Assembly (NCBI GenBank): GCA_002279065.1
Contig: NCKB01000005.1
Span: 1 to 64,000 of the forward strand
Length of the DNA stretch: 64,000 bases
Source of the DNA: Lysobacterales bacterium 15-68-25
GTDB taxonomy: Bacteria; Pseudomonadota; Gammaproteobacteria; Xanthomonadales; Rhodanobacteraceae
Direction: 5' to 3'
Positions 1 to 9,478 of the stretch are shown here, piece by piece. Each line of letters opens with the position of its first letter. The stretch's first letter is position 1. The notes beneath the pieces are model-generated. The model saw nothing but the letters and a program-made list of their open reading frames with translations, was not told where the DNA came from and made no database searches. Both the position numbers and the translations under genes were made by a program.

Positions 1-98
<98 letters not shown>

Positions 99-142
99 GG
101 CGATGCCGGCATGGCTCGCTGGTGCGATGCCTTGTGATCGGC

Positions 143-174
143 GGACGGCAGCCTTCGGGCTGCCGTCCTTTTTT
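143..174 (+). terminator. Rho-independent terminator after tuf
   Basis: A perfect 11-bp stem (GGACGGCAGCC, 143-153, with 158-168) is closed by a TTCG tetraloop and followed by six T residues (169-174). It lies 45 bases past the tuf stop and separates the str operon from the S10 operon. Confidence 0.95.
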
Positions 175-189
175 GTATCGAGGCGGGGC

Positions 190-218
190 TTCCCAACCGG
201 GGCGAAGCCCGATATACT
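190..218 (+). promoter_or_regulatory. Candidate sigma-70 promoter of the S10 operon
   Basis: TTCCCA (190-195) and TATACT (213-218) are separated by 17 bases, just downstream of the tuf terminator. Transcription would start near base 225 and give a leader of about 300 nt before rpsJ. This is a consensus match only. Confidence 0.6.
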
Positions 219-224
219 CGCTCT

Positions 225-523
225 TCTTTGCAGGACGAAGTGCGCTTCGCACGAAGTCCTACACCGCGAAATGAGGCACAGGAAGTGCTTCGAGTTCGCT
301 GGCGCGGATCGCCTGGGTATAAGACACGAAGATCGCGGGGCGCGAGCCTTGTTGATCTTTGTCTTTATGCCTTTTAAACTTTCCTGCTCGGCAAGTCGAC
401 TTGGTCGGCTTGCCGAACATTTTGGGTGGTTTCCAGTGCATCGGACGCCCGGACGTAGTGCGGAGCGGTGAGAAGCCCTCCGGTTCACAAGCAATTGTTC
501 TTTAGACAACAGGACACGGTTTT
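225..523 (+). promoter_or_regulatory. Long structured leader of the S10 operon
   Basis: About 300 nt without a convincing gene separate the candidate start site from rpsJ. Two hairpins stand out. At 232-260 two 5-bp helices (AGGAC/GTCCT and GTGCG/CGCAC) flank a symmetric GAA/GAA internal loop. At 388-416 a 13-bp stem with one G-U pair is closed by a TTG loop. The second hairpin is followed by only four Ts (420-423). In E. coli the S10 leader is the target of L4 autoregulation; whether this leader does the same is inference. Confidence 0.5.
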
Positions 524-835
524 ATGGCGAACCAGAAGATTCGCATCCGGCTCAAGGCGTACGATCATCGTCTGATCGACCGCTCGGCCAGCGAGATCGT
601 CGAGACGGCCAAGCGCACCGGCGCCACGGTGCTCGGTCCGATCCCGCTCCCGACCAAGATCGAGCGCTACACCATCCTGGTCTCGCCGCACGTCGACAAG
701 GACGCGCGCGACCAGTATGAGACCCGCACCCACAAGCGCGTGCTCGACATCGTCGACCCCAATGACAAGACCGTGGACGCGCTCATGAAGCTTGACCTCG
801 CCGCTGGCGTGGATGTCCAGATCAAGCTCGGCTGA
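524..835 (+). CDS. rpsJ: 30S ribosomal protein S10
   Basis: This 103-residue protein has the usual length for S10 and begins [19 protein letters not shown], the family signature. S10 sits in the 30S head and doubles as the transcription antitermination factor NusE. AGGA at 511-514 lies nine bases before the ATG. It is the first gene of the S10 operon and follows the long leader, so it is the gene most exposed to leader control. Confidence 0.99.
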   Translation: MANQKIRIRLKAYDHRLIDRSASEIVETAKRTGATVLGPIPLPTKIERYTILVSPHVDKDARDQYETRTHKRVLDIVDPNDKTVDALMKLDLAAGVDVQIKLG

Positions 836-855
836 GCGATAGACAGGATACGAAG

Positions 856-1497
856 ATGAGTATCGGACTGGTTGGCCGCAAGTGCGGCATGAGCCGACTC
901 TTCACCGAAGACGGCCGCTCGATTCCGGTGACGCTGATCGAAGCGACGCCGAACCGCGTGACCCAGGTGAAGACGGAAGAGAACGATGGCTACAGCGCCG
1001 TGCAGGTCACGGCGGGCGCGAAGCGCGCCTCGCTGCTGACGCAGCCGCTGAAGGGCCACTATGCGACCGCGAAGGTCGAGCCGGGTCGTGGCCTGTGGGA
1101 GTTCCGCGTTGCCGCCGACGATCTCGGCAAGTACGCGATCGGTGCGGAGATCAAGGCGGACGAGCTGTTCACCGTCGGCCAGATCGTCGACGTCGCCGGC
1201 GTGTCCAAGGGCAAGGGCTTCCAGGGCACGATCAAGCGCCACAACTTCAAGATGGGTGACGCCACCCACGGTAACTCGCTGTCGCATCGCGCCCCGGGCT
1301 CGATCGGCCAGCGCCAGACGCCGGGTCGCGTGTTCCCGGGCAAGAAGATGGCCGGCCACATGGGGGCGGTGAACCGCACGCAGCAGGGTCTGGAAGTGGT
1401 CAAGGTCGACGCCGAGCGTCACCTGATCGCGGTGAAGGGCGCGGTGCCGGGTGCGACCGGCGGCGACGTCGTCATCCGTCCGACCACCAAGGGTTGA
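856..1497 (+). CDS. rplC: 50S ribosomal protein L3
   Basis: This 213-residue protein has the L3 core, with the central loop [14 protein letters not shown] and the [14 protein letters not shown] stretch that reaches toward the peptidyl transferase centre. L3 is an early-assembling 23S rRNA binder. AGGA at 845-848 precedes the ATG. The gene follows rpsJ by 20 bases and leads directly into rplD. Confidence 0.99.
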   Translation: MSIGLVGRKCGMSRLFTEDGRSIPVTLIEATPNRVTQVKTEENDGYSAVQVTAGAKRASLLTQPLKGHYATAKVEPGRGLWEFRVAADDLGKYAIGAEIKADELFTVGQIVDVAGVSKGKGFQGTIKRHNFKMGDATHGNSLSHRAPGSIGQRQTPGRVFPGKKMAGHMGAVNRTQQGLEVVKVDAERHLIAVKGAVPGATGGDVVIRPTTKG

Positions 1498-1508
1498 GGA
1501 GAGACGCC

Positions 1509-2111
1509 ATGGAACTGAATGTCATTGGCGCCAAGCCGCTCAGCGTGTCGGACGAAGTGTTCGGCGGCGAGTTCAAGCAGGCCCTGGTGCACCAGGTGGT
1601 CGTGGCCTACCAGGCCGGCGGTCGCGCGGGTACCAAGGCGCAGCTGTCGCGTGGTGAGCTGTCCGGCACCACCAAGAAGTTCAAGAAGCAGAAGGGCGGC
1701 GGTGCGCGTCACGGCGACTACCGCGCTCCGATCTTCGTCGGCGGTGGCGTCACGTTCGCCGCCAAGCCGCGCAACTATGAGCAGAAGGTCAATCGCAAGG
1801 CGTATCGCGTGGCGATCCGCTCGATCCTGGCCGAGCTCAATCGCCAGGGTCGCCTGAAGGTCGTCGAGGGCTTCGGTATCGAAGCGCCGAAGACCAAGGC
1901 GATGGTGGCCAAGCTGGCCGAGCTGCAGGTCTCCGGTCGCGTGCTGCTGGTGAGCGAGGACGCCTCCGAGGCGCTCTACCTCGCGGCTCGCAACATCCCG
2001 TACCTGCATGTCGTGGACGTGATGGCGCTGAACCCGGTCAACCTGGTGGGTTCGGACCATATCGTGCTGACCGTCGATGCGGTCAAGAAGATCGAGGAAT
2101 GGCTGGCATGA
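1509..2111 (+). CDS. rplD: 50S ribosomal protein L4
   Basis: A 200-residue L4. The frame is open from 1494, but the ATG at 1509 ([12 protein letters not shown]) follows a purine-rich GAGGAGAG site and matches the family start. The extended loop [17 protein letters not shown] lines the exit tunnel. In enterobacteria L4 represses its own operon by binding the S10 leader. The stop overlaps the rplW start as ATGA (2108-2111), which suggests translational coupling. Confidence 0.99.
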   Translation: MELNVIGAKPLSVSDEVFGGEFKQALVHQVVVAYQAGGRAGTKAQLSRGELSGTTKKFKKQKGGGARHGDYRAPIFVGGGVTFAAKPRNYEQKVNRKAYRVAIRSILAELNRQGRLKVVEGFGIEAPKTKAMVAKLAELQVSGRVLLVSEDASEALYLAARNIPYLHVVDVMALNPVNLVGSDHIVLTVDAVKKIEEWLA

Positions 2112-2401
2112 GCACCGAACGCATTCTCAACACGCTGCGTGCGCCGCACATCTCCGAGAAGTCCGCGCGCCTGGCCGAGAACAACCAGTACGTATTCGTT
2201 GTCGCCCCCGAGGCGACCAAGGCCGACGTCCGTGCGGCGGTGGAGCAGTTGTTCGACGTCAAGGTCGAACAGGTGAACCTCGTCAACACCAAGGGCAAGG
2301 TCAAGTCCTTCCGTTTCCGCGCTGGCAGCCGCCAGGGCAAGCGCAAGGCCTATGTCCGCCTCGCCGATGGTCAGACCATCGACGTGTCGGCCAAGGCCTG
2401 A
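2108..2401 (+). CDS. rplW: 50S ribosomal protein L23
   Basis: A 97-residue L23 beginning [25 protein letters not shown]23 surrounds the tunnel exit and docks trigger factor and SRP. An in-frame ATG lies nine bases earlier (2099), but 2108 gives the family N-terminus and the ATGA overlap with rplD. The gene ends 20 bases before rplB. Confidence 0.98.
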   Translation: MSTERILNTLRAPHISEKSARLAENNQYVFVVAPEATKADVRAAVEQLFDVKVEQVNLVNTKGKVKSFRFRAGSRQGKRKAYVRLADGQTIDVSAKA

Positions 2402-2421
2402 GCTCAAGGAGTCGCATTGAG

Positions 2422-3243
2422 ATGGCACTGATCACGCACAAGCCGACCTCGCCGGGCCGCCGCGACGCGGTCAGCGTCCGCACCGAAGGTCTGCACAAGG
2501 GCGCGCCGTACGCGGCGCTCACCGAGTCGCAGTCCAAGACCGGCGGTCGCAACCACTTCGGTCGCATCACCACGCGTCACCGCGGCGGTGGTCACAAGCA
2601 GCATTACCGCATCATCGACTTCAAGCGCGACAAGGAAGGCATTGCCGGCCGCGTCGAGCGCATCGAGTACGATCCGAACCGCACCGCGCACATCGCGCTG
2701 CTGTGCTACGCCGACGGCGAGCGCCGCTACATCATCGCGCCGAAGGGCGTGCAGGTGGGCGACCGCCTGGTGTCCGGTTCGGACGCCCCGATCAAGCCGG
2801 GCAACAGCCTGCCGCTGCGCAACATCCCGGTCGGTTCGACCATCCACTGCATCGAGATGAAGGCTGGCAAGGGCGCGCAGATTGCCCGCAGCGCCGGCGC
2901 CTCGGTTCAGCTGGTCGCCCGTGAGTCCGGCTACGCCACCCTGCGCCTCCGCTCCGGCGAAATGCGCAAGGTGCCGGTCGACTGCCGCGCCACGATCGGT
3001 GAGGTGGGCAACTCCGAGCACAGCCTGAAGAAGCTGGGCAAGGCCGGTGCTACCCGCTGGAAGGGCATCCGCCCGACCGTCCGCGGCGTGGTGATGAACC
3101 CGGTCGACCACCCGCACGGCGGTGGCGAGGGTCGTACCTCCGGTGGCCGTCATCCGGTCAGCCCGTGGGGCACGCCGACCAAGGGTTACAAGACCCGCAA
3201 CAACAAGCGCACGCAGCAGTTCATCGTGCGTCGTCGCAAGTAA
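2422..3243 (+). CDS. rplB: 50S ribosomal protein L2
   Basis: A 273-residue L2, the same length as in E. coli. The C-terminal signature [16 protein letters not shown] contains the histidine implicated in peptidyl transferase function. The ATG at 2422 ([14 protein letters not shown]) is the family start; the open frame continues upstream only as non-homologous sequence. AAGGA at 2406-2410 is the likely ribosome binding site. Confidence 0.99.
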   Translation: MALITHKPTSPGRRDAVSVRTEGLHKGAPYAALTESQSKTGGRNHFGRITTRHRGGGHKQHYRIIDFKRDKEGIAGRVERIEYDPNRTAHIALLCYADGERRYIIAPKGVQVGDRLVSGSDAPIKPGNSLPLRNIPVGSTIHCIEMKAGKGAQIARSAGASVQLVARESGYATLRLRSGEMRKVPVDCRATIGEVGNSEHSLKKLGKAGATRWKGIRPTVRGVVMNPVDHPHGGGEGRTSGGRHPVSPWGTPTKGYKTRNNKRTQQFIVRRRK

Positions 3244-3255
3244 CAGGAAACCGAC

Positions 3256-3528
3256 ATGCCGCGTTCTTTGAAGAAAGGTCCGTTCGTCGACCTTCACCTC
3301 GTCAAGAAGGTGGAAGCTGCGGTTTCCACCAACAACAAGCGCCCGATCAAGACCTGGTCGCGCCGCTCGATGATCCTGCCGGAAATGGTCGGCCTGACCA
3401 TCGCCATCCACAACGGTCGCCAGCACGTGCCGGTGCTCGTCAACGAGAACATGGTCGGGCACAAGCTCGGCGAGTTCGCGGTGACCCGCACCTTCAAGGG
3501 CCACGGCGGCGACAAGAAGGGCAAGTAA
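3256..3528 (+). CDS. rpsS: 30S ribosomal protein S19
   Basis: A 90-residue S19 that starts [15 protein letters not shown] and contains [15 protein letters not shown] and [16 protein letters not shown], all conserved. S19 binds 16S rRNA in the 30S head with S13. CAGGAAA just upstream provides the binding site. The stop is separated from rplV by a single base. Confidence 0.99.
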   Translation: MPRSLKKGPFVDLHLVKKVEAAVSTNNKRPIKTWSRRSMILPEMVGLTIAIHNGRQHVPVLVNENMVGHKLGEFAVTRTFKGHGGDKKGK

Positions 3529-3529
3529 G

Positions 3530-3865
3530 ATGAGCACCGAAGCCAAAGCGATCCTGCGCAGCGCCCGCATCTCGGCGCAGAAGGCACGCCTGGTGGCTGA
3601 CCTGGTCCGCGGCATGCCCGTGGGCCGCGCCAGCGACGTGCTCCAGTTCACCAACAAGAAGGCTGCCCACCTTGTCCGCAAGGTGCTGCTCTCGGCCGTC
3701 GCCAACGCCGAGAACAACCTCGGCGCCGACGTGGACGAACTGAAGGTCTCGCGCATCTTCGTGGACGAAGGTCCGTCGATGAAGCGCATGTACGCCCGCG
3801 CCAAGGGTCGCGGTTCGCGCATCCTGAAGCGCACCAGCCACATCACCGTGGTCGTTGGCGATTAA
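3530..3865 (+). CDS. rplV: 50S ribosomal protein L22
   Basis: A 111-residue L22 with the C-terminal hairpin ([22 protein letters not shown]) whose tip narrows the exit tunnel and is a known macrolide-resistance site. The sequence is intact. It starts one base after the rpsS stop, so translation is probably coupled. Confidence 0.99.
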   Translation: MSTEAKAILRSARISAQKARLVADLVRGMPVGRASDVLQFTNKKAAHLVRKVLLSAVANAENNLGADVDELKVSRIFVDEGPSMKRMYARAKGRGSRILKRTSHITVVVGD

Positions 3866-3880
3866 GAGGACGAAAAGACG

Positions 3881-4630
3881 ATGGGTCACAAAGTTCATCC
3901 CACCGGTATCCGCCTCGGCATCGCCAAGGACTGGAACTCGAAGTGGTACGCAAACAAGGGCGATTACGCCAAGTACCTGGTCGCTGACCTGAAGGTCCGC
4001 GAGATGCTTCGCAAGAAGCTCGCCCAGGCCGGCATCTCCAAGATCCAGATCGAGCGTCCGGCCAAGACCGCCCGCGTGACGATCTACAGCGCCCGTCCGG
4101 GCGTGGTGATCGGCAAGAAGGGCGAGGACATCGAGAAGCTGCGCAAGGAAGTCAGCGAGATGATGGGCGTCCCGACGCACATCAACGTCAACGAGGTCCG
4201 CAAGCCGGAGCTCGACGCGCAGCTGGTGGCCGAGTCGATCGCGCAGCAGCTCGAGCGCCGCATCATGTTCCGCCGCGCCATGAAGCGCGCCGTCGGCAAC
4301 GCGATGCGTCTCGGTGCCCTGGGCGTGAAGATCAACGTTTCCGGGCGTCTGAACGGCGCCGAGATCGCCCGCTCCGAGTGGAGCCGTGAGGGTCGCGTTC
4401 CGCTGCACACGCTGCGTGCGGACATCGACTACGGCACCGCCGAAGCCAAGACCACCTACGGCATCATCGGTATCAAGGTGTGGGTCTACAAGGGCGAGAT
4501 CTTCGACCTGGCGGCAGCGTCGCAGGAGTCGAAGGAAGAGCAGTCGCAGCCGCGTCGCGAAGGCGGCGAGGGTCGTCGTGAATCGCGTCGCGAGGGCGGT
4601 GAAGGCCGTCGCGAGCGGGCGGCGAAGTAA
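3881..4630 (+). CDS. rpsC: 30S ribosomal protein S3 with charged repeat tail
   Basis: S3 has a type 2 KH domain with [18 protein letters not shown] at about residues 68-85 and a conserved C-terminal domain. It forms part of the mRNA entry channel and helicase site. At 249 residues it exceeds the 233 of E. coli. The excess is an Arg/Glu/Gly tail with two copies of [10 protein letters not shown] at residues 225-234 and 236-245. The underlying DNA copies differ at silent positions, so the repeat is not a fresh duplication. Confidence 0.99.
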   Translation: MGHKVHPTGIRLGIAKDWNSKWYANKGDYAKYLVADLKVREMLRKKLAQAGISKIQIERPAKTARVTIYSARPGVVIGKKGEDIEKLRKEVSEMMGVPTHINVNEVRKPELDAQLVAESIAQQLERRIMFRRAMKRAVGNAMRLGALGVKINVSGRLNGAEIARSEWSREGRVPLHTLRADIDYGTAEAKTTYGIIGIKVWVYKGEIFDLAAASQESKEEQSQPRREGGEGRRESRREGGEGRRERAAK

Positions 4631-4642
4631 GGGAGAGTTGCC

Positions 4643-5056
4643 ATGTTGCAACCCAAGCGAACCAAATTCCGCAAGCAGTTCAAGGGCCGCAACGACGGCC
4701 TGGCGCACAGCGCCAACCTGGTCAGCTTTGGCGAGTTCGGCCTGAAGGCGACCACCCATGGTGCACTGACCGCCCGCCAGATCGAGGCGGGTCGTCGCTG
4801 CATCACCCGTTACGTCAAGCGTGGCGGCAAGCTCTGGATCCGCGTGTTCCCGGACAAGCCGATCACCAAGAAGCCCATCGAGGTCCGCATGGGCGCGGGT
4901 AAGGGCAGCGTGGAGCTCTGGGTGGCCCCGATCCAGCCGGGCCGCATGCTTTACGAAATCGAGGGTGTGGACGAGTCCACGGCACGCGAGGCGTTCCGCC
5001 TGGCCGCCGCCAAGCTCTCGGTGCAGACCCAGTTTGTCAGCCGGGCGGTGATGTGA
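4643..5056 (+). CDS. rplP: 50S ribosomal protein L16
   Basis: A 137-residue L16 beginning [19 protein letters not shown], with the conserved [16 protein letters not shown] segment that contacts the A-site region. GGGAGAG precedes the ATG. The stop TGA (5054-5056) shares a base with the ATG of rpmC. Confidence 0.99.
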   Translation: MLQPKRTKFRKQFKGRNDGLAHSANLVSFGEFGLKATTHGALTARQIEAGRRCITRYVKRGGKLWIRVFPDKPITKKPIEVRMGAGKGSVELWVAPIQPGRMLYEIEGVDESTAREAFRLAAAKLSVQTQFVSRAVM

Positions 5057-5241
5057 TGGCTATCAAAGATCTCAACAACAAGTCGGTCGAAGAGCTGAAC
5101 CAGCACCTGCTGGACCTTCGCAAGGAGCAGTTCAACCTGCGCATGCAGAAGGGCACCGGCCAGCTCAGCCAGCCGCACCAGCTGCGCCGCGTTCGGCGCG
5201 ACATCGCCCGCACGAAGTTCGTGCTCGGCGGCAAGAAGTAA
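5056..5241 (+). CDS. rpmC: 50S ribosomal protein L29
   Basis: A 61-residue L29 ([18 protein letters not shown]), a small helical protein at the tunnel exit next to L23. A GTG codon three bases earlier is in frame, but the ATG at 5056 gives the family start and overlaps the rplP stop as TGATG. Confidence 0.98.
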   Translation: MAIKDLNNKSVEELNQHLLDLRKEQFNLRMQKGTGQLSQPHQLRRVRRDIARTKFVLGGKK

Positions 5242-5252
5242 GGACGGCGGAC

Positions 5253-5513
5253 ATGAGCGAGAACCAGAAACAGGCACGCACCCTCGAGGGTCGCGTGGTC
5301 TCCAACAAGATGGACAAGACGGTCACGGTGCTGATCGAGCGCCAGGTGCAGCACGGCCTGCTCGGCAAGATCATCCGTCGCTCGACCAAGCTTCACGCAC
5401 AGGACGACCTGGGCGCGAACGAGGGCGACGTGGTGCGCATCGCCGAGTGTCGCCCGCTGTCCAAGACCAAGCATCACCGCGTGGTGGAAATCCTCACGCG
5501 CGCCAACGTCTAA
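5253..5513 (+). CDS. rpsQ: 30S ribosomal protein S17
   Basis: An 86-residue OB-fold S17 with [20 protein letters not shown] and the C-terminal pattern [16 protein letters not shown]. It is a primary 16S rRNA binder needed for 30S assembly. It follows rpmC by 11 bases. Confidence 0.99.
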   Translation: MSENQKQARTLEGRVVSNKMDKTVTVLIERQVQHGLLGKIIRRSTKLHAQDDLGANEGDVVRIAECRPLSKTKHHRVVEILTRANV

Positions 5514-5528
5514 GGGGAGGGTGCAGAC

Positions 5529-5897
5529 ATGATCCAGATGCAAAGCACGCTCTCCGCGGCGGACAACAGCGGCGCCAAGGAACTGATGTGCATCAAGGTG
5601 CTCGGCGGCTCCAAGCGCCGTTACGCCGCGATCGGTGACGTGATCAAGGTCACCGTGAAGGATGCCATCCCCCGTGGCAAGGTGAAGAAGGGCGAGGTCT
5701 ACAACGCCGTGGTGGTTCGTACCGCCAAGGGCGTGCGCCGTCCGGATGGTTCGCTGATCCGTTTCGACGGCAACGCGGCTGTCCTCCTCAACAACAAGCT
5801 CGAGCCGATCGGCACCCGTATTTTCGGGCCGGTCACCCGCGAGCTGCGCAGCGAGAAGTTCATGAAGATCGTCTCGCTCGCGCCGGAAGTGCTCTGA
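5529..5897 (+). CDS. rplN: 50S ribosomal protein L14
   Basis: A 122-residue L14 beginning [18 protein letters not shown], with [17 protein letters not shown]14 sits at the subunit interface and contacts 16S helix 14. GGGGAGGG upstream is a strong binding site. By the classical naming this is the first gene of the spc unit. No promoter is apparent in the 15-base gap, so it is probably co-transcribed with the S10 genes. Confidence 0.99.
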   Translation: MIQMQSTLSAADNSGAKELMCIKVLGGSKRRYAAIGDVIKVTVKDAIPRGKVKKGEVYNAVVVRTAKGVRRPDGSLIRFDGNAAVLLNNKLEPIGTRIFGPVTRELRSEKFMKIVSLAPEVL

Positions 5898-5911
5898 GCG
5901 GAGTAATAGCC

Positions 5912-6226
5912 ATGAACCGTATCCGCAAGGGCGATCAGGTCATCGTGATCGCCGGCAAGAACAAGGGTCAGCGCGGCGATGTGCTGCGCGTCGATGGTGA
6001 CCGCGTTTTCGTCACCAACGTCAACCTGGTCAAGCGCCACACCAAGGCGAATCCGCAGGCGAACCAGCCGGGCGGCATCGTCGAGCGCGAAGCCTCGATC
6101 CATATCTCCAATGTCCAGCTGTTCAACTCCGCCTCCGGCAAGGGTGAGCGCGTGGGTGCCAAAACGCTCGAGGATGGGCGCAAGGTCCGCGTGTTCCGCT
6201 CCAGCGGCGAAGTAGTGGACGCGTAA
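5912..6226 (+). CDS. rplX: 50S ribosomal protein L24
   Basis: A 104-residue L24 with the KOW motif ([20 protein letters not shown], near residues 4-23). L24 is one of the assembly-initiating 23S rRNA binders. CGGAGTAA before the ATG supplies the binding site. Confidence 0.99.
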   Translation: MNRIRKGDQVIVIAGKNKGQRGDVLRVDGDRVFVTNVNLVKRHTKANPQANQPGGIVEREASIHISNVQLFNSASGKGERVGAKTLEDGRKVRVFRSSGEVVDA

Positions 6227-6237
6227 GGAACACGATC

Positions 6238-6777
6238 ATGACGCGCCTCGAAAATTTCTATAAAGAGCAGGTAGTCGCCAAGCTCACCGAGAAGTTCGGC
6301 TACCAGAACGTGATGCAGGTTCCCCGCATCACCAAGATCACGCTGAACATGGGCGTGGGCGAAGCGGCGGGCAACAAGAAGGTGCTCGAGAACGCCGTCG
6401 CCGACATGGCCAAGATCTCCGGCCAGAAGCCGATCACGACCAAGGCGCGCGTCTCCGTCGCCTCGTTCAAGATCCGCGACGGCTGGCCGATCGGCTGCAA
6501 GGTGACCCTGCGCCGCGCCCAGATGTGGGAGTTCCTGGATCGCCTGATCAACATCTCGCTGCCCCGCGTCCGCGATTTCCGCGGCGTGTCGGGTCGCGCC
6601 TTCGACGGCCGCGGCAACTACAACTTCGGCGTGAAGGAACAGATCATCTTCCCGGAAATCGACTTCGACCAGATCGACGCGATGCGCGGCATGGATATCT
6701 CCATCACCACGACCGCGAAGACCGACGCCGAAGCCAAGGCGCTGCTGGAAGCCTTCAGCTTCCCGTTCCGCAACTGA
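6238..6777 (+). CDS. rplE: 50S ribosomal protein L5
   Basis: A 179-residue L5 with the signature [16 protein letters not shown] and the conserved [22 protein letters not shown] region. L5 binds 5S rRNA and forms the B1b bridge to the 30S head. It ends 17 bases before rpsN. Confidence 0.99.
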   Translation: MTRLENFYKEQVVAKLTEKFGYQNVMQVPRITKITLNMGVGEAAGNKKVLENAVADMAKISGQKPITTKARVSVASFKIRDGWPIGCKVTLRRAQMWEFLDRLINISLPRVRDFRGVSGRAFDGRGNYNFGVKEQIIFPEIDFDQIDAMRGMDISITTTAKTDAEAKALLEAFSFPFRN

Positions 6778-6794
6778 TACGCGAGAGAGAAACC

Positions 6795-7100
6795 ATGGCA
6801 AAGACCTCGATGGTCAACCGCGATCTGAAGCGGACCAAGCTCGTCCAGAAGTACGCCGCCAAGCGCGCCGAACTGAAGGCGGTCGTGCTGAGCCCCACCG
6901 CCTCCTACGAGGAGAAGATGGACGCCCAGACCAAGCTGCAGAAGCTGCCGCGCGACGCCAGTCCGGTTCGCCAGCGCACCCGTTGCGCCCTGTCGGGTCG
7001 CCCGCGCGCTGTGTACAAGAAGTTCGGCCTGGGCCGCAACAAGCTGCGCGAAGCCACCATGCGCGGCGAAGTTCCGGGCCTGCGCAAGGCCAGCTGGTAA
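6795..7100 (+). CDS. rpsN: 30S ribosomal protein S14 (long, zinc-free form)
   Basis: A 101-residue S14 starting [16 protein letters not shown]. It lacks the paired CxxC zinc knuckles, so it is the zinc-independent long form as in E. coli. An upstream open frame exists, but GAGAGAGAAA just before the ATG at 6795 and the family alignment fix the start. An unusually long 213-base gap follows. Confidence 0.99.
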   Translation: MAKTSMVNRDLKRTKLVQKYAAKRAELKAVVLSPTASYEEKMDAQTKLQKLPRDASPVRQRTRCALSGRPRAVYKKFGLGRNKLREATMRGEVPGLRKASW

Positions 7101-7141
7101 TACCCGGTCGGGGCCGGGGCGCCTGTCCCGGATTCCCTCCA

Positions 7142-7165
7142 GGTGGCGCGGGACTCCCCGCCACC
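7142..7165 (+). terminator. Hairpin between rpsN and rpsH
   Basis: GGTGGCG (7142-7148) pairs with CGCCACC (7159-7165), and three further G-C pairs lie inside beside one bulged C. No T tract follows, so it is at most a weak or Rho-assisted terminator, or an RNA processing or stability element. Confidence 0.4.
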
Positions 7166-7207
7166 GATCACGTTGGCGCGTTGATATTCGCCAAAGCCGG
7201 AAAATGC

Positions 7208-7216
7208 TGTTACACT
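7208..7216 (+). promoter_or_regulatory. Candidate extended -10 promoter before rpsH
   Basis: TGTTACACT (7208-7216) fits an extended -10 element (TG, one base, then TACACT) in the long rpsN-rpsH gap. TTGATA at 7181-7186 is too far upstream (24 bases) to serve as a standard -35. A start near 7223 would give a leader of about 90 nt for rpsH. Confidence 0.35.
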
Positions 7217-7313
7217 TGTCGGTCTGCGCAACGCAGGCCGGCTTGTTGCGGCTCACAATCTAGAATTGATTTCCGGTTTTATCGGATATCGGTGCACTCT
7301 GAAGGATGTTTTC

Positions 7314-7709
7314 ATGAGCATGACTGATCCCATCGCCGATATGTTCACGCGCGTGCGCAATGCCCAGCTCTCGGGCAAGCATTCCGTGACCATGCCGTCG
7401 TCGAAGCTGAAGGTGGCGATCGCCAACCTTCTCAAGAACGAGGGCTACATCCTCGACGCCAAGACCTCCGACGCGGAGGGCAAGCCGGTGCTCGAGATCA
7501 AGCTCAAGTATTTCGAAGGCCGTCCGGCCATCGAGACCATCTCCCGAGTCAGCCGCTCCGGCCTCCGCGTGTATCGCGGCAAGGACGAGCTGCCGAAGGT
7601 GCTCGGCGGTCTTGGTATCTCGATCATTTCGACTTCCGCCGGTCTGTTGACCGACGCGCAGGCCCGTTCCAAGGGTCTGGGCGGCGAAGTCATCGGCCAA
7701 GTGGCTTAA
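7314..7709 (+). CDS. rpsH: 30S ribosomal protein S8
   Basis: A 131-residue S8 beginning [18 protein letters not shown], with the C-terminal [16 protein letters not shown] (7302-7306) precedes the ATG at 7314; a second ATG at 7320 would also work. The open frame reaches back to 7266 without family similarity. In E. coli S8 is the spc-operon repressor, acting near the rplE start. Here S8 heads a segment that may have its own promoter. Confidence 0.99.
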   Translation: MSMTDPIADMFTRVRNAQLSGKHSVTMPSSKLKVAIANLLKNEGYILDAKTSDAEGKPVLEIKLKYFEGRPAIETISRVSRSGLRVYRGKDELPKVLGGLGISIISTSAGLLTDAQARSKGLGGEVIGQVA

Positions 7710-7719
7710 GGAGTCGACG

Positions 7720-8247
7720 ATGTCCCGTGTTGCTAAGAAGCCGATCAACCTGCCCAAGGGCGTCGAGCTGAAGGTTGCCGATGACGGCATCACCGTGAAG
7801 GGCCCGAAGGGTTCGCTCTCCGTGCACGCTCTGCCGGGCGTCGACGTGTCCGTCAATGACGGCGTGGCGACGATCTCCCTGGCCGAGGGTGCCGACGATA
7901 AGTTCGGCGGCACCGCTCGCGCGCTACTGGCCAACATGGTCAAGGGCGTGTCCGAGGGTTACGAGCGCAAGCTTGAGCTGGTCGGCGTGGGTTACCGCGC
8001 GTCGATGGCCGGCAAGGCGCTGAACCTGAGCCTGGGTTTCTCCCATCCGGTGGTGTTCAATGCGCCGGAAGGCGTGACCATCGAGACCCCGACGCAGACC
8101 GAGATCCTGATCAAGGGCTCGGACAAGCAGAGCGTGGGCCAGGTGGCTGCCAAGATCCGCGCCTACCGCCCGCCGGAGCCCTACAAGGGCAAGGGTGTGC
8201 GCTATGCCGGCGAGAAGATCACGCTGAAGGAAGCCAAGAAGGCCTAA
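7720..8247 (+). CDS. rplF: 50S ribosomal protein L6
   Basis: A 175-residue L6 beginning [16 protein letters not shown], with two repeated alpha/beta domains and the C-terminal [14 protein letters not shown] signature. L6 binds near the sarcin-ricin loop and the GTPase centre. GGAG at 7710-7713 lies six bases before the ATG. Confidence 0.99.
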   Translation: MSRVAKKPINLPKGVELKVADDGITVKGPKGSLSVHALPGVDVSVNDGVATISLAEGADDKFGGTARALLANMVKGVSEGYERKLELVGVGYRASMAGKALNLSLGFSHPVVFNAPEGVTIETPTQTEILIKGSDKQSVGQVAAKIRAYRPPEPYKGKGVRYAGEKITLKEAKKA

Positions 8248-8254
8248 TCCGCCT

Positions 8255-8272
8255 CCCGGGGTGACCCCCGGG
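8255..8272 (+). other. Hairpin between rplF and rplR
   Basis: CCCGGGG (8255-8261) and CCCCGGG (8266-8272) form a 7-bp stem around TGAC, just after the rplF stop. No T run follows. It may stabilise or punctuate the polycistronic mRNA. Confidence 0.4.
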
Positions 8273-8306
8273 GGTAGGCAAGGGTCGATCCGCTTCCTGG
8301 AGAACC

Positions 8307-8666
8307 ATGACGATGAACAAGAACGAATCCCGTCTGCGCCGCGCCAAGTCCACCCGCGCGCACATCCGCAAGCTCGCCGTGCCGCGCCTGTCGGTGCACC
8401 GCACCGGTCAGCACCTCTACGCGCAGGTGTTCGACGCGACCGGCACCAAGGTGGTGGCCGCGGCGTCGACCGTGCAGAAGGCGGTGGCCGAAGGCCTGAA
8501 GGGCACCAAGAACCTCGAGGCGGCCGCGGCCGTCGGCAAGGCTGTGGCCGAGCGCGCACTGGCCGCGGGCATCGAGTCGGTCGCTTTCGACCGCTCGGGC
8601 TTCCGCTATCACGGTCGCATCAAGGCGCTGGCCGATGCGGCCCGCGAGGCCGGCCTGAAGTTCTGA
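8307..8666 (+). CDS. rplR: 50S ribosomal protein L18
   Basis: A 119-residue L18 ([15 protein letters not shown] core) ending [18 protein letters not shown], as is typical. L18 binds 5S rRNA with L5. Two in-frame ATGs compete (8307 and 8313). TGGAGA at 8298-8303 is five to six bases before the first and closer to ideal spacing for the second, so the protein may be two residues shorter. Confidence 0.98.
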   Translation: MTMNKNESRLRRAKSTRAHIRKLAVPRLSVHRTGQHLYAQVFDATGTKVVAAASTVQKAVAEGLKGTKNLEAAAAVGKAVAERALAAGIESVAFDRSGFRYHGRIKALADAAREAGLKF

Positions 8667-8673
8667 TCCACAA

Positions 8674-8700
8674 GGGGCGCGGCGAATGACGACGCGCCCC
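8674..8700 (+). other. Hairpin in the rplR-rpsE spacer
   Basis: GGGGCGCG (8674-8681) pairs perfectly with CGCGCCCC (8693-8700) around an 11-base loop, eight bases after the rplR stop. No T tract follows. The spacer (8667-8773) is 107 nt, long for this part of the operon, and also holds a small CCCGG/CCGGG stem. Confidence 0.45.
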
Positions 8701-8773
8701 GAGCTTCACCTACAACTCCAAGCGGCCAAGCCGCAAGCAGAAGTCCCGGGCCTCCGGGCATACGGAAACCAAC

Positions 8774-9283
8774 ATGTCCTCTAACGATCGCGAAAATTCG
8801 GACGGCCTGCTCGAGAAGCTGATCGCCGTCAACCGCGTGGCCAAGACCGTGAAGGGTGGCCGCCAGATGAGCTTCACCGCCCTGACGGTGGTGGGTGACG
8901 GCGAAGGCCGCGTCGGCTTCGGTTATGGCAAGGCGCGCGAAGTGCCGGTCGCCATCTCCAAGGCGATGGAGCGCGCCCGTCGCCAGATGGTCAACATCGA
9001 GCTGAACAACGGCACCCTCTGGTATGCCGTCAAGGCCAACCACGGCGCCGCCCGCGTGTACATGCAGCCGGCCGCCGAAGGTACCGGCGTGATCGCCGGC
9101 GGCGCGATGCGCGCCGTGCTGGAAGTGGTCGGCGTGAAGAACGTGCTGGCCAAGGCGGTGGGTTCGCGCAACCCGATCAACCTGGTGCGCGCCACCATCA
9201 AGGGCCTGCAGGCCGTGGCCTCGCCCAAGAAGATCGCCGCCAAGCGTGGCAAGACCCTGGATGAGGTGCTGGGCAATGGCTAA
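8774..9283 (+). CDS. rpsE: 30S ribosomal protein S5
   Basis: A 169-residue S5 with the double-stranded RNA-binding-like N-terminal domain ([20 protein letters not shown]) and the C-terminal [20 protein letters not shown]. It shapes the mRNA entry channel and decoding accuracy. The ribosome binding site is weak (GGAAACC). The gene overlaps rpmD by eight bases. Confidence 0.99.
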   Translation: MSSNDRENSDGLLEKLIAVNRVAKTVKGGRQMSFTALTVVGDGEGRVGFGYGKAREVPVAISKAMERARRQMVNIELNNGTLWYAVKANHGAARVYMQPAAEGTGVIAGGAMRAVLEVVGVKNVLAKAVGSRNPINLVRATIKGLQAVASPKKIAAKRGKTLDEVLGNG

Positions 9284-9473
9284 GAAAGAGACTGCCGAAA
9301 AGACCGTGCGCGTGCGCCTGGTCAAGGGCCTGCGTGGCGTGCAGAGCCGTCACCGTCTGAGCGTCAAGGCGCTCGGTCTGAACAAGACCAACGACGTGCG
9401 TGAACTGAAGGACAGCCCGCAGGTGCGTGGCCTGATCAATACGGTCTACTACCTGGTCCGGGTCGAGGAGTAA
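9276..9473 (+). CDS. rpmD: 50S ribosomal protein L30
   Basis: A 65-residue L30 ([18 protein letters not shown]), with the family pattern of a short ferredoxin-like fold. The frame is open from 9246, but the ATG at 9276 gives the family length. It overlaps the end of rpsE by eight bases, indicating coupled translation. Confidence 0.98.
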   Translation: MAKKETAEKTVRVRLVKGLRGVQSRHRLSVKALGLNKTNDVRELKDSPQVRGLINTVYYLVRVEE

Positions 9474-9478
9474 TCATC

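Noticed and set aside
103-471. Open frames in the S10 leader on both strands (122 and 60 residues)
   Set aside because: No family resemblance, no ribosome binding site, composition unlike coding sequence here; the interval is better explained as terminator, promoter and leader.
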